Positions 36,656 through 49,962 of a stretch of DNA of 64,000 nucleotides are shown here, piece by piece. Location of the stretch: the NCBI GenBank assembly GCA_036365515.1, contig CM070876.1, forward strand, positions 175,597,478-175,661,477, read 5' to 3'. The notes below the pieces were generated by a model. The model ran no database searches. It was given only the letters and a program-made list of their open reading frames with translations, and was not told the origin of the DNA. The translations under genes and the position numbers were made by a program. The DNA is from Torymus aiolomorphi (lineage: Eukaryota > Arthropoda > Insecta > Hymenoptera > Torymidae). Every line of letters begins with the position of its first letter. Position 1 is the stretch's first letter.

Positions 36656-37344
36656 CTTTTTATTTAGATTAATCAAAGATAGGGTAAGAAAATGGTTGAA
36701 AATTTGCCTTCATTTTAACCGATTAAATGGATCGTATTGTTAACCATTTTCGTATGCTATCTTTGATTGCTTGTAACTTCCTGAAAAATCAATATTTTTC
36801 AACGATCAGGGCTTAAATTTTAGCGTTTACTGTCTATTTTTATTATTTTTTTTTTGCTCGTTTTCGTATCATAAATATCTGCAATGTGACACTTAATAGA
36901 AGAGACATAATTTTTTTATGAAATAGAGGATATTTGAGATTAAATTGCCTACATCTCAAGAAAAAGAGCCCATTGGATGAAATTATCAATACTGAGCTTC
37001 ATTTTTAGGTACCAGAAATTGACTCTCCAATGCCCGCTAAAATCCGTTTCCCGCAGGTTAGACCCTCTCCTTGGAAGTACATAAGAGTATCATGTTGGGA
37101 AGAAATACACTGTGGGTGTTCGACTTTAGCTATTTAAAATAGATTTTTGACTGTTTTAAATAAAATTTGTTCTTTTTTTGGTATTTATTAGATTTGGTTC
37201 AAATTATAGTCAGAAGTCTAAAACCAATTAATTGATTTCAATACTTCTTTTATTTGATTTGCAGTTGACAATCTAATTGTACACTTGTGAACTATATTGA
37301 TTAGATCAAATAAAGTTTTTTTTTCAATTTTACTGAACCGAAAC

Positions 37345-37440
37345 ATGGATTGGTTCGACACCTTTGCCAAGCCAGAGTTGAACGAAAATAACAGAACTAT
37401 AGTTAAGGCACTAATTCTATATAGTGTAGCGAGACATTTT
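37345..37440 (+). pseudogene. Ankyrin-gene remnant
   Basis: The reading ENNRTIVKALILYSVARH, closed by TGA, aligns with ENGNAPIVKTLILHGASK in the ankyrin gene at 30885-31505, and the DNA matches in 'cctatagttaag'-like blocks. Only about 30 residues are recognisable. Confidence 0.65.
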
Positions 37441-38560
37441 TGAAAAGATGCTGATTACGTGGCCTTCAATATCCTCAGGATTCCAATTTGATTGCAGGAA
37501 TACTCTCGCCATCTCTCGGAAAGGCTTGTTACCAATACATGGAATTATAGTTTTGACAGCTCTACAAAAAAGATGACCTATAAAGCCAGAGTAAAAGTAG
37601 TCAAAGTAAAATAACTTACAATCGAATATAATTTAAAATATAATAATTGCAACAAAAATGCCATTTATCTCTCAATAAATAAAACAGTTTCTTTCAAATT
37701 CGTGAATATATGGACCATTACAGCGAATTTTTAACTTTTAAAGTATTGTATAGATATGATTATTTTAAAAATTGAGAATATTACAAACGCATAAATTTGT
37801 AATTCTGTAGTCTATTAGCAATATCTTTACATAGTTAAATATATAATAAAACATAAATAAGTGAGTGTCATAAGAAACTTTGAAATCATAAAATATCTAA
37901 GAATCGTGCCCTCATATATAAAGGGCACGATTATATAAAAATGCGGGTACATACATTTGGAATATACTTTTAATTTATCTTATTTCAAATAGAAAATCAA
38001 AGTTTTCAGGAGGTATGGCATCAATCGTCTTTATAAGCCAATAATTTAAAAATTAATGTAAAACCATACATTCTTTTGAAAAATTATTTTTTGCAATGTT
38101 GTAATTTTTGCAATATTTTTTGTTTTGTATTTTTATAATCGTAAGCTGAATGAAATTTATTAAGTATATATATTAAGTATATTAGATGAACAACAAGATC
38201 CTTGTTAGAATAACAAAATATTGTTATTTTGTAAACATACACAGGTCATGTATGTATACTGTCAATGTAATACTTTTTTCTAAATTTTACTAGAAACTTT
38301 AAAGGTTTTATCTTAAACTAAGGAGTACCAATTATTTTTCTCCAAGATTTGTGCTCGAAAAGTGGAAACTTTTATTATCAATGATTTATTTTTTCTATTA
38401 AACGAAAACGTTATTTATTTAAAATATGCGTCGACGGACCCGTTGTCGCGATATTAAGTAAATGGCAGTGTTAAAGAATGAAAGAAGGTTGAAAGAAAGA
38501 AAAAATTGATGAAATCACATTTCAGGAAAGTATATATGAGCGTTTAAATACAAAAAAGCA
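37441..38560. other. AT-rich intergenic DNA
   Basis: No gene. A perfect short hairpin AATCGTGCCCT/AGGGCACGATT lies at 37901-37931. Confidence 0.4.
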
Positions 38561-38786
38561 TACAAACTTTTATTAAAAGTACGTACAAAAATAATAGATA
38601 CATATAATCTTTACGTCGTTGCTTTAAAACTTGCCGAGTCTATTATCGCGCTGGCGCGTCATTTCTGTCGATGCATCATGATGTCGATGTATACTGGTTG
38701 ACTACTATTATTATACCTTACTCTGGCGCTATAACATAACAACGAGATACGTCGAAGCGCGCGAACGCTCGCCATTTCTGCAATTC

Positions 38787-38833
38787 ACATAATAATAATA
38801 ATGATAATAATAATAATAATATAATAATAATAA
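38787..38833. repeat. (AAT)n microsatellite
   Basis: Nearly pure ATA/ATG triplets. A shorter similar run is at 39227-39244. Confidence 0.85.
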
Positions 38834-38939
38834 TTCTATATTTTCTTTATAATATACTATATATATCTTTAAACGAACAAAAAAAATGACATGTCAACTT
38901 AAGTAAACTTTTTTGCGCGATAACAAACGCTCCTCCCCC

Positions 38940-38942
<3 letters not shown>

Positions 38943-39018
<76 letters not shown>
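38943..39018. repeat. (CT)n microsatellite
   Basis: Pure CT run with one interruption at its end. Confidence 0.95.
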
Positions 39019-39019
<1 letters not shown>

Positions 39020-40757
39020 CTTTAAGTACATGATATGTAAACCGAACTAACATTCGACGCGACGCTAGTGCAAATAAATTAAATTTATATACTCAATATG
39101 TAAAGAGTCTCGTTTGCTCAAGACGCAACTTTCTTTTTCCCCATACAAGCAAACTATACGTGTAATAACGAAAGATCCTTTCTATATATTAACGTGGTTC
39201 CGTCTTGTGCTGCACTTCACATATATATAATAATAATAATAATATGACGCATCGCAAAGTGTCGATCACGAAAAGCGAGCGAGTCCGAGGTGGCCCTGTG
39301 CTGCATTTACGTGCAATACGCGTATGTGTATGTACACATACATCGCGGAAGAGCAATTTTAGCCGTATAAGCGCGCGCGTATAATCTTAATAGAGAGCTT
39401 TGTGTCATGATGACGTATATGTATATACCTGAGATCAGAACTCGACAGGTAAAGAGTGCAAATATCTCGTTGTAATCTCGTTTTGTATTTTTCCGGAAAA
39501 CTTTATAATTCTCACTGGAACGATAAATTCGTCGTTTTACGCAGCGCTTTCATATACATTGGGTGTGTTAATTTTTCAAGAAATATAAATATACACGCCG
39601 CCTGCAGTTTAGCGGCTCTCGCATAAAAGCTATACATATATTATACCGTCTTAATTATACCATCCTAAAATTACGAAAAAAATTTCCTTTGAATTAAGAC
39701 GCCGGGACGAATCAATCGCAAGCTCTGGTTTTTACCTAAAAATATAAAAATGTATTCAAGCTCTTTTGTCTTGTGAACCAATGCGTCGACATATATGTAT
39801 ATTGCTTGCTATCATTGGCAAGTGCGCGCGCACATCGAGCAATGAATTTCGCGCATGATGTATTATAACGAGTCGTCGTCGACTGCGTACAATTTGCTGA
39901 GCGTTTTTTTGGCTTGCGGACGAAATTTACATACACACATGAAACAAAGAAACGGCGCTCGGCCCTCGAGACACGGCTCTAATGAGAGAGCCGCGTGTAA
40001 TTTATGCATCTCGTATGCGTGCGAATCGAAGAAACAAAAAGAGCCGAGGGGGGAGAACAATCGATATTGAAAATACACGCGCGCGCAAGTTTAGGGATAA
40101 CAACGAAACGTATATATACCAAGTATACGGAGAGACGCCGAATTTCAATTACTATCTCTTTCTCTGTCTTTCGTTCCGCCAACGCGAGGTGCACACATAC
40201 ACACACAAACGCGTATTAGCGTGTATACTTAAACATCTCCCGTTACAATCGTTTTCGAGAGTGTGCACGCGTGGAACGTCGATCATTGCGCAATTCGCCG
40301 ATGTGCACACATATATATATATATATGTAAGTATTGTCTGCGATCATCGAAATATCTATTATATTATATATACACAAAAACTCTTTGTATATAAGCAGTG
40401 CGGGCCTGTATACCATGAATATGAGCACGTAAACAGTGCATGTCTTTTACAATAAGGCCGTTTTCGTTTTATTTGAATTTATGTATAATATTTTTATACG
40501 CATTATGTATATAAGTACATATCTATATAATACGACTCCATTAACAAAGTTAAATTTTATTTTTTATATACACAACATCATATACACAGACGGGCGGATT
40601 ACGTTACAAAAATAACCGAGACAGCTGCAGCATCTTTGAGAAGTCTGTTACAAATCCACTCTGCAGTCGCTATGAATTTTACTGTGATTTTTGCAAAAAC
40701 TTTACTTTTGGGCATCTTAATCATGTTCTTTGTAATATCATCATCACATTATTTACG

Positions 40758-40806
40758 TCTGTCGTCGTCGTCATCGTCGTGTCGTCGTCGTCGTCGTCGT
40801 CGTCAT
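40758..40806. repeat. (TCG)n-rich run
   Basis: Triplet run tcgtcgtcgtc with few interruptions. The Ser/Arg-rich frame over it is an artefact. Confidence 0.85.
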
Positions 40807-41073
40807 TATCCTCGTCTTTTCATTACAATCATCAATGCATTATCTGTATAACGTTATTTAAGTACGATTATAGCATTGTTTAGGTATGATAAAGACCTAT
40901 TGATTTTTGTACTACATTGACAGAGCTTAACCGTGAGTACCTTCGAATCGTAGGCATCGTCTTTAATTTTATTATTATAATTAAAAATTTAACATTGTTC
41001 TTTTCTAAAGCGTTGTTTCAAGAATGGATCAATTTTATTTTCGAAGACACACACTTTCCTTAATCTCGGCTAA

Positions 41074-41076
<3 letters not shown>

Positions 41077-41135
<59 letters not shown>
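41077..41135. repeat. (TA)n microsatellite
   Basis: Pure TA run. Confidence 0.95.
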
Positions 41136-41138
<3 letters not shown>

Positions 41139-43297
41139 TTTAATTACCCACTTTTTCAGTTCGAGACGTCATTCTTATTGCGAACTCAGTACATAACAAA
41201 GCTTGAGTATTTTATAGCACTTATTAAATGGTCTACAACATCTTGATAATTATTTGCTAAGTATTTGAAGAAGAAAAAACAAGGAAACTTCCTCTATTTT
41301 ATAAGAAGAAAGAGAAAAAAAAAACAAAATGGAAGAAGCCATTGTAGATTTGTTACCATGGTAACTCATTGAAAGAACCTTCGCTACGATTCATGTATTT
41401 GTATTTGTATTTAAGAAAAATCGCACTAAGAATCATTGCTCGTCGTTTGCGACAAACTGTTGGATTCTAAGACTCATTTGCTTTTTGCGATTGAGTATTG
41501 TTTTATATTTTATAATACATATACAATTTAAAAATTCTATATACGCTTCATCTTCGTTCGCGATTACCCGAAGACTCTTTACTTTTATTTTTTAATCTAC
41601 AAAAAATATATTATATATTTATAATATCGATCTCACATTTTTCAAACTTGCAATTTCACGCCTATGTCTTACAAGTAAGTTACGTTTATCATTACTTTTA
41701 AGAATCCTTACAAAATAGTGAGAAATGATCTCATCTTAGAATAGAGCAATAATTGTCTAAAACAATGCATCTAGAAATCTACATTAACTTGTTTTTTTTT
41801 CTTTAATCTCACGATTCATTCGAACTGAAACAAAGCACAATGAGAGCTTAATTTATAAATTTGCAAATAAAGGTAAGACCGGGTGAAATTATTATAAAGC
41901 AGGGAGCAAACAAGATTTTGCAAACGAGACCCAAAAAATCAGTAAATATAAAAAAAAACTTGAGTAAATTTGAACACAGGGAAATGAACAAATAAATATG
42001 ATTTAGAAATGTCGACATTTCTCCAATATATTTATAAGTTTTCGGTGATTTTATTGACGATTAAGAATAAACCATACGAAATACTGAATTCAGTAGTCTA
42101 TTTTCGCGAAACCAGCATATAATTAACTAAAATCACAATTTGGTAAGTTTTTTTTCAAATTATTTATAATAATCACTTTTAAAAATACGTACATTAATTT
42201 CACTATTAAAATCTCAAATAAAAAGTCAGTCAATCAATTTTTTTATTAAATCATGTGTCTTAACAAGACAGGACGGTATAATTCTTTTAACATAAGTATA
42301 AATAGATTAGAGAGCTGTTAAAATTTACCTACAATAACCGGGAACTAATTTAAAATTACTCGTAGATCCATAAATTATAATTCATAATATCATATTGATA
42401 GAGTATCTGGCAGTTAAGTCTGGGCACCATTCATTTTCCACCTTTAATGTGCCAATATTAGTCACTGATTTCGATGTGAATTTTCGTTAAAAATTATCGT
42501 AAAATTATATATTCAATATCTCAATAGAGGAATATCAAAATTTTCATTTGAGTATTATTAGTATTGCACTCGACAGAAGAACGGCCAAAAGACGTAACAT
42601 TTTTTCCAGAAATAGAACTAAAATATAAAACATAAAATAAATTTATAAAATTAATTTCTTTCGAAACATGTTTTTTTCCTTTGATGAATTATAAATAAAG
42701 TCTTCTCCCATCATAGCCCAAAGTATTAGTTACAAAATCAGTCGATTTATTTTTTCTTTTAAATTTAGCCTTTTAGAACTTTTTGATTCGAATGACAAAA
42801 ATTTTGTCAATATTGCTTTTAAATTCTTTGGCTATTCTTCTACTCGACTTTAACAAACAAGTTTTGTCTTTGATTCCGTAATGCGATAAAAAATTTCCTG
42901 TATTGCATGTACGATAGTTGTGATTCGATTCATCAAGCGAATGTTTTATAGTCTTCGCAGACGTCGCGTATCTAAATCACAGCTCGTGCTATTACTTACC
43001 TAATTTTAAATGAGTAGTTAATAAAAGTCGAAAAAAGAGTATACAATATCAAAGACGGTTATTTGTTAAAAGAGTATTTTGTCGCTTGGAAGTATAGTGG
43101 AAGTGATTGAGCTTCTTAACAGTATACATAACGAGGGAGAAATTGAAGAGTATAATCGATAAACTGTGCACATATATGGAAAAAATACGTCACACGTAAA
43201 TAACAGTCGTTGGTCCTATACTTTATAGTTGTTCTTGTGCGTGGCTCGAGATTGCCGGCTAGTTAATCGTAGGAACACAGTGCCTCCATTTAAAGCA

Positions 43298-43322
43298 CGC
43301 ACGCACGCACGCACGCACACAC
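43298..43322. repeat. (ACGC)n microsatellite
   Basis: Short tetranucleotide run passing into CA. Confidence 0.85.
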
Positions 43323-43578
43323 TATTTGTTTAAATTAGCAATAACACCCTCACCCTCATCTCATCGGACGGCAGAATGTTCTTCAATTAGTCTCACGGAT
43401 TACAATATACATAAATTCGTCGATTCATTAGTAAATCATATACGTATAGCATTCGCGCAACCCTGTTTTGTTTTCTCTCGCAGTTCACGTTGAATCGTAC
43501 CGAACGTATATATTTAGGTATAGATAGAAGTAACCGACGCATAAACACACGGAAATGAGACGAATGGGGGCATTGTGT

Positions 43579-43661
43579 ACACACACACACACACACACAC
43601 ACACCCACACACACACACACACACTGCGCTTTTCGAACTATTCTACGTACACACACACACA

Positions 43662-43716
<55 letters not shown>
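43579..43716. repeat. (CA)n microsatellite, two blocks
   Basis: CA runs at 43579-43623 and 43649-43702, separated by 25 bp of unique sequence and followed by (TA)n. Confidence 0.95.
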
Positions 43717-43717
<1 letters not shown>

Positions 43718-45140
43718 GATAATGCATATACTTATAATCATTGTACCTATTACATGTAAGAGTAATCGCCGTATAATGTATATGAAGATACGTGTATAAT
43801 GAAGTGGGAGTAAAAAGAGAGTTTCTTGTGACCTCAGTCGACGTGTGCGTGTGTACCACACCGACAGAGGCACACAAAAAAAAATATATATAAAAGAACA
43901 TCATCAAACTATCACGCGCTTCATCTCTGCACGCGTATAATACCTACACATTCGGCTGCGGCGTCGAGCTCTCGTGCAGAGAAAGCTTATGAGCTATATC
44001 ATTGTGTGGAGCAAAAGAGTATGGGAAAGACATCATTAAGCTAGAGGGATGCCTTTTTGCTTCGCCCTTTTCTTCCGGATAGTAGTATGCGGGCCCGCCG
44101 AATAGTCTTACTTTTTGCCCGATAGGCGCAGCACACACGTACACGCGCGCACAGAGTCTCGACATTAATTAACTTTATTAATTATGAATCGGAATCAATT
44201 TCAGCCGTATCCATAATGAATTTGGTTTGTTGATAATTTCTCGCTCGTGATAATGTTAATCGCTCTCGCGCGGCTATCGAGCGTCGATTCTTTGAAACGT
44301 GTGTGTATATAGATTGTCATACGCCAGATATAGGCATACATCAAAGAGGGGCTTCAAGAAGTTCAGCCACAACACCGACAGATCGCTTTTTGCTTTGTCT
44401 GATGATTGATCATCGAATGATCGAATTTCCTCAAATTCAAATAAAAGAATAAATTAATGTAAGAAGGGAGAAGCATAATACAGATACTGTGTAAAGCAGC
44501 GAAAACGTCTTGTACTACTATAGAATAAAGATGCATCGGACACGTGTAATTGAAGCTGTACTACTTGAGGTTCTTTGTTATTCTAGTAGTTTCGTGTACC
44601 GCGCGAGGTGCGAACCGCATTTAAACGACTGTTGCTCTTAAAAAGAATTTAAGCAGGTCATTGTGCAAATGAGATTTTTCACTCCGACGCATTACACACC
44701 AGCTAAACAAGTTTTCAAATCGTCATTACAGCTAAAGTGCAGCACGGTACCGACAGCTAAAATGACCCATTTTCATAATCAATGCGTTATATCGTATACA
44801 TATAACTCTCGCGTGAAATACTCGTGGTAACATATATAAAAAAATTTATTTATATAAACATCGAAATTCAAGGATTCAGCAAACATATCTCAATTACCAT
44901 CGCGAACTCAAACTTGAACTTCAACAATAAAGTATTTCGTCGTGTGCGCGGCCCATACGGTCAAAGTCATTTCGCGCGGAGTTACGACAAATCGGCAGTA
45001 TACTATCCCGTATCAGGCTGGCAGTGAACGCTTGACTTAACGACTTAGCGACCGGGAAGGAAGTGGATACACGCATAATAAAAGACATACACACACACGC
45101 ACACACACACACATCCCGCGACTACCAAAACGACCTAAAG

Positions 45141-48041
45141 CTAGCTGCTGGGATTACAGGCTGCTGCGACCTGCATCGGCGAGTCGATCGCCGCGATCTG
45201 CTGCTGCAAGTCCGTCGTCGTCGTCGTCGTCGGGCTGGCGGTGCTCCTGACGCTCCCCGAATTACTGTTGGCATTGCTGTTGCTCGCCAGCGCCGTGGTC
45301 CCATTGCTACTGGCCCCATTACTGGCAGCACTGCCACCGGCGGCAGCCGCAGCAGCCGCGGCGGCAGCGGCCACACTGGGCTTCTGCGTCACGTGGGTCT
45401 GATAGTGCTTGGCCAAGTGGGCCTTCTGCCTGAAGCTCTTGCCGCAGAGCGTGCAGTTGAACGGCTTCTCGCCCGTGTGCGTCCTTATGTGCACGTTAAC
45501 GCTGTACTTGTCCTTGAAGCCCTTGCTGCAGATGCTGCAGTAATGGAGCGAGCGCTCCTTACGCTGCACCGGACTGGGCGAGTTGCCGCCGGTTGAGTTA
45601 CCACCACCGGTCGAGTTGCCGCCGCCACCGCCAGTCGTCGAATTGCCAGACGCCGTGGCGTTCGAACCTCCGGCCGAACCGCTGCTCGACGCGCCGTTCG
45701 CCGAGTTACGGTTGGCACGGCGCACGTACTTCTTGGGCTTCGTGCCAGGTGCACGACCGCCACCGCCGCCGCTCGTTGTCGCCACGGCTGGACTGCTGCC
45801 CGTCAGCTGGAGCTGGGTGGCCGTCGTTGATGTCGTTAGCTGAGCGCCTATAGTCGGCGTCTGCGCGTCCTGTCTGGTGTCTGAAAAGTCATTGGAGAGA
45901 CGTTGTTAGTTAATGGTAGGTGTATAGTTGGAATGGTTTTGAGATAATTTATGCTCTCGAAATGTAAGGCGGTGGAAAATCTGACGCTGATGTAATAGGT
46001 AGAAAATCAACGCTACCGAATTAGTTTTCACTCCTTTGTATTAGTGTTCAATTTTCCACCGACTTATTTTTCGAGACTACCCGAATGGAAATAAAAACCA
46101 TACGTTGCAAATACGCTTGCGTAAGTTCACGTATATTTGCGTACGTTTTCGTAGAATACTGAACAACATGTCCAAATCGTAACCAAAAAGAACGCAAACG
46201 TATGGGAACGTACGCGAACGAATGTAAACCCGCCGAAAGATGCGGTATTTTACGTTACAGTATCGTAGATCTTTTCCAATCCGGTAAATAACTTATTCGG
46301 ACCGAATGAGTTATTTCAATAATACATCAACTAAATCTACTGCAGTCGGACGTTCGATATGACATGTGACGAAATCGTTAGTATTTCCTCAATCTCTAAA
46401 GTACGAAAATAACAATCCAAGTACTGTGAATTTTTTACTTTGTTTTCTATTGGATATTGCCGTTTAATGGATAATTCGTCGACATGTGATATCAAACGAG
46501 CCACGATGCATCTAAAGTTCAAGCTCAATGTGTCTCATCCCCTGGGAGTGCAATACATATAGTCGCTAGACCAATACAGGTATAATAAATCTAATATAAC
46601 TATAAGGACACATATCGCGAGATTCTCGATTAATACACAGACCTTGAGTCAAAATGTCCTGCTGCGGTGGAGCAGTGGTGACGACGGTGACCGTACCTAC
46701 TTGCGCCAGATCGGCTGGCAGCGTGATCGTGCCCAGGCTGCCGCTCGCCGGGTCGAGGGTGTACATGACGGTAGTGGCCGCGGCGACGTTGCACGAGACC
46801 GGCTCGAGATTGCAGTAGGACTCGACGACCTCGTTGGCGATGCTCTTCAGCTTCTCGTAATCGCCCGTCGCGCTACGATACGTCTCGACGTCGAGCTGCG
46901 ACAGCAGCAGATCCTGCTCCGTGACGGTCTGCATCGCCTCGTCCTGGCCCTGTTGTGACTGCTGTTGATCGAGGATCCGCGCGGCCTGCAGCGCCGTCGT
47001 TGCCGTCGTCGTTGTCGTCGCCGGATAGAGCTTGCCCTGGAGGGCGTTGCGCAGGAGGCTCTCAGCCGCCGACTCGCTGACAGTCACTGCCTCCTGCAGG
47101 CTGTTGCGGTCGGACAGCTTCCAGTCGTTGTTGTTGTCGCCGGGCTCCTGCTTGATCGTCGTCACGCCGAACGTCGTTGCCTGCTGCTGCTCGTCCGTCG
47201 TCGTGTACGGTGTCGCGGCGAGGCTACCGTACCGGTCGATCGTCGTGCCGTTCGTCGTTACGACGACCTGGCGATCGTGGTGGTCCCGGTCGGTGATGTC
47301 GCCACCGTCGCCGTTGCCGCCTATGCTCACGCTGCTCTCCATGTTGAGGATGGCGTCGAGGTCGAGATGATTGGGCCGCAGGGTCCAGCTATCGGCGCCG
47401 GTGCCGGAGGTCGGGCTCTTGCAGCAGTCGAGGTCGTCCATCGAGTTAGCCTCACTGTTGAGCACGGTGAGCGTGTAGATGGCGCCGTCCGTGTTCTGCC
47501 TGTCGTCGCCCGTCGCGTCCCGGTGGTGGACCGTCAATCCGTCTTCCAGAGGTGAGTCCCGGCGTTGCACCAGCAGTCCCGTGTGGTCGTTCGGTGAGCT
47601 CGTGTCCGGGTTCCACGAGCAGTACTTGTTCAGGTCCTCGAGGAGGATGCTGTGCTCCTTGTTGTCCTCGGTCGTCCAGTAGTCGCACTCGGCACCCGAT
47701 GTGTCCATGCCGACGGGACCGCCGCTAGTTGTGAGGCAGCCGTGATTGTTGCGCCGCTGATTGTGACTGTGAATGTGGCCGGTGATGGTGGAGACGGGCG
47801 GCAGAGCCGTGAGGGTATTGTTGTTCGTCTCCTTGACGAAGCCATCGTGGAGGCGGACGTCCGACAGGTAGCCGAGGGTCGTGCGGCAGCCGGCCGTCGC
47901 TCGGTGCAGGAAGCTGTCCTCGTCGACGACGACGCCGCCGTCGGGGTTCGCGCAGTGCGGCGGCGGCGAGACCACGAAGTCGAAGTAGTCCGTCGTTTTG
48001 TCTTCGGTCGCACCGCTTGCCTGACTCGGCGCGAACTCCAT
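45141..48041 (-). CDS. Two-finger C2H2 transcription factor with low-complexity arms
   Basis: Exon 48041-46643 joins exon 45880-45141 in phase (…ILTQ then DTRQDAQ), giving 712 residues if ATG 48041 is the start. The first 466 residues are acidic and polar, with Asn/Thr/Gln runs and patches such as YFDFVVSPPPH, LNKYCSWNPDTSS and LDLDAILNMESS that look like activation domain. The second exon has a basic patch GTKPKKYVRRANRN, Gly/Asn/Ser runs, then two adjacent classical fingers at about 580-630: YCSICSKGFKDKYSVNVHIRTH, linker TGEKP, FNCTLCGKSFRQKAHLAKHYQTH. Poly-Ala and poly-Thr follow. A nuclear DNA-binding factor is near certain; the ortholog is not recognised. The frame is open upstream to a good acceptor at 48237, so the protein may begin in an earlier exon. 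The donor GTCTGT at 46642 is weak but phase-correct. Confidence 0.75.
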
Positions 48042-48236
48042 TCTCCTGTTGTTATTGGTGCTGTCGTAGCCGTTTTCGAGCGCCGAGAGATTCAATATCT
48101 CTTTCTCTTTGGGGTGTCGAGAGCTGGCTCGGGAGATTGGCTGGGATGAGTATGTACTATATAGGAAGGCGGCTATTTGATAGCGTATGAGTATTTGTGC
48201 AGCATTCTTGAAGACAGGTTGGGCTGGTCGGTTATC
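46643..48236 (-). other. Exon with open upstream extension
   Basis: From the acceptor ttctgttacag (48237) to ATG 48041 the same frame is open for 65 codons (…FKNAAQILIRYQIAAFLYS…KEKEILNLSALENG) without any Met. Either this is 5' UTR or the real start lies in an upstream exon. The exon start is phase 0. Confidence 0.55.
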
Positions 48237-48675
48237 CTGTAACAGAAGATAATAGCGCTGATTAGTACAGGTGTGTTTATAATATGTTTAATTCATTTAA
48301 ATTTCATTAAACTAATTCTATAATTTGTCCTTCAATTTCTCATTTGTATAGCTACATATCTAGTAACGCGAGATTTGCTCGAGTAAATTCAAGTATTTAA
48401 TTATAAAGGATGCCGTATTGTTTATAGTATTTTTCGATGATACGGCAAAATTTTCTTTTTCATGTATAAGATTAATAGAGGTATACGAACAAGGAAGTGA
48501 TTAGACCGATGACGAAGAAAGTCATTTTCATTTGGCTTTACGAGAGACAGGCGTTTCCGCATGAAGGAAAGTTTTGATGGAAAAATCTGATGACCCATAT
48601 ACACGCGAGGAATTTATTTCGGTCCCCACGGTTAAATAAATTATAAAATACAGATCTGGAAAACATCCGGTATCG

Positions 48676-48786
<111 letters not shown>

Positions 48787-49162
48787 CTTATTGGCTTTAT
48801 GCTAATTGCACTCGGCATCGCGATTTCGTAATCTTATCTAGATTTTGTTTACGCGGATGAAAAAGTGTTTCATTACCGGCATTCTTCGAACCATTAGAAT
48901 GCTGATTGCGAATAAACTTATATATTTTTCGAGGGGAAAAAACCGCGCACCGGTCGATTATTAATTATGCAACGGAAAATCAACAACATTGTAATTAAAT
49001 CACGAGGCTCCAGCATCAAAAAGTCATTAATCATTAATAAGTAACTCATCAAGATTATATTATGAGAATATTTTATCATTATACTTCTTGCCGGAACAAA
49101 TGAATTGCTATGAGACAGAACTTTTATTATTTATACATTCAAAAATCACTTTTGTAGTCAAT

Positions 49163-49163
<1 letters not shown>

Positions 49164-49218
<55 letters not shown>

Positions 49219-49220
49219 AG
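49164..49220. repeat. (GA)n microsatellite
   Basis: Pure GA run with one irregular unit at the end. Confidence 0.95.
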
Positions 49221-49931
49221 GTCTAAAAATATCCATTATCTTAAATTAATGTTAATTTAATATAAAAAAATATAGCCATTAAAATTTAACACTGGCTGAA
49301 ACCAGAGTATTCTATATAAGCAGTAGTAACATACGAAATTATTCAGACAAGTTGGTAATTCGTCGAAATGACTAATGATAATTAATCAGTATCGTTTACT
49401 ACATCACCTACTAATAATTAAAATTATTAAACAAATTATCAAGAAAGTGTTCCATTTAAAAATTTCTTTTTAAAAACACGATAGTCGCCTGCAACGAATT
49501 CCGCTAACAGCACAAAAGACAATGAAGATTTTCTCAGACGCCCGTTTAAACTTCTTTGCGAGCGCGCGCAGATCCTCCTTGACTTAACCAAAATTACTAT
49601 ATCAACTTTTATTTAACCATAATTTTCCCTCCCATTACCCGCGAGGAAAATACTCAAGCAACCCATAAAGCCACCCACAATAAGGCCTGCAGCATCCTCG
49701 AATAGCCTTTGTGACGCAACTCACAAAGACAAAGCGCGCATCTTCCTCACCGCCGACGCATCTCTCGCTCTCCCTCACACACACACACACACACACGTGA
49801 AAAAGGGGTCGCTCACTCGTTGCGCTCGCTTGCTGCAGCGGCGCTCGAAAATGCATTCCCCGCGCTCGGATCACGCATCCGCCATCGATCGGTGTCACCC
49901 GCACACACTCTCGACTGCGCAGCTACACACG

Positions 49932-49962
<31 letters not shown>

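Larger units (their letters stand above)
32982..37073. mobile_element. 4.1-kb composite element: 300-bp TIRs around a satellite
   Basis: The inverted termini are 32982-33280 (caaggagagggtctaacctg...) and 36766-37073 (...caggttagaccctctccttg). Inside is a tandem satellite (33300-34524 and 36061-36655) into which a 1.5-kb Helentron-like copy has inserted. No transposase-like ORF is visible in the composite. Foldback-type elements with long, repeat-bearing TIRs are known in insects, but this family is not recognised. No clear target duplication was seen. Confidence 0.75.
38571..45140 (-). other. Probable long 3' UTR of the two-finger gene
   Basis: Between the stop codon at 45141 and a minus-strand AATAAA (plus-strand tttatt, about 38571) there is no gene on either strand, no recognisable transposon, and many simple repeats. 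Continuous gene-free, transposon-free sequence downstream of a regulatory gene fits a 6-kb 3' UTR. This is inference; earlier poly(A) sites are equally possible. Confidence 0.4.

Noticed and set aside
38847..39053. Arg-Glu repeat protein
   Set aside because: Translation of the CT/GA microsatellite.
40636..40851. Short membrane-like frame MNFTVIFAKTLLLGILIMFF
   Set aside because: It is in the probable 3' UTR, runs into a TCG triplet repeat, and has no supporting structure.
45063..45853. Plus-strand Arg/Pro/Ala-rich frames
   Set aside because: Antisense of the zinc-finger exon.
46644..48149. Long plus-strand frames opposite the two-finger gene
   Set aside because: They are antisense shadows of a GC-rich exon. 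They have no domain and no splice support, while the minus strand has zinc fingers and a phase-correct junction.
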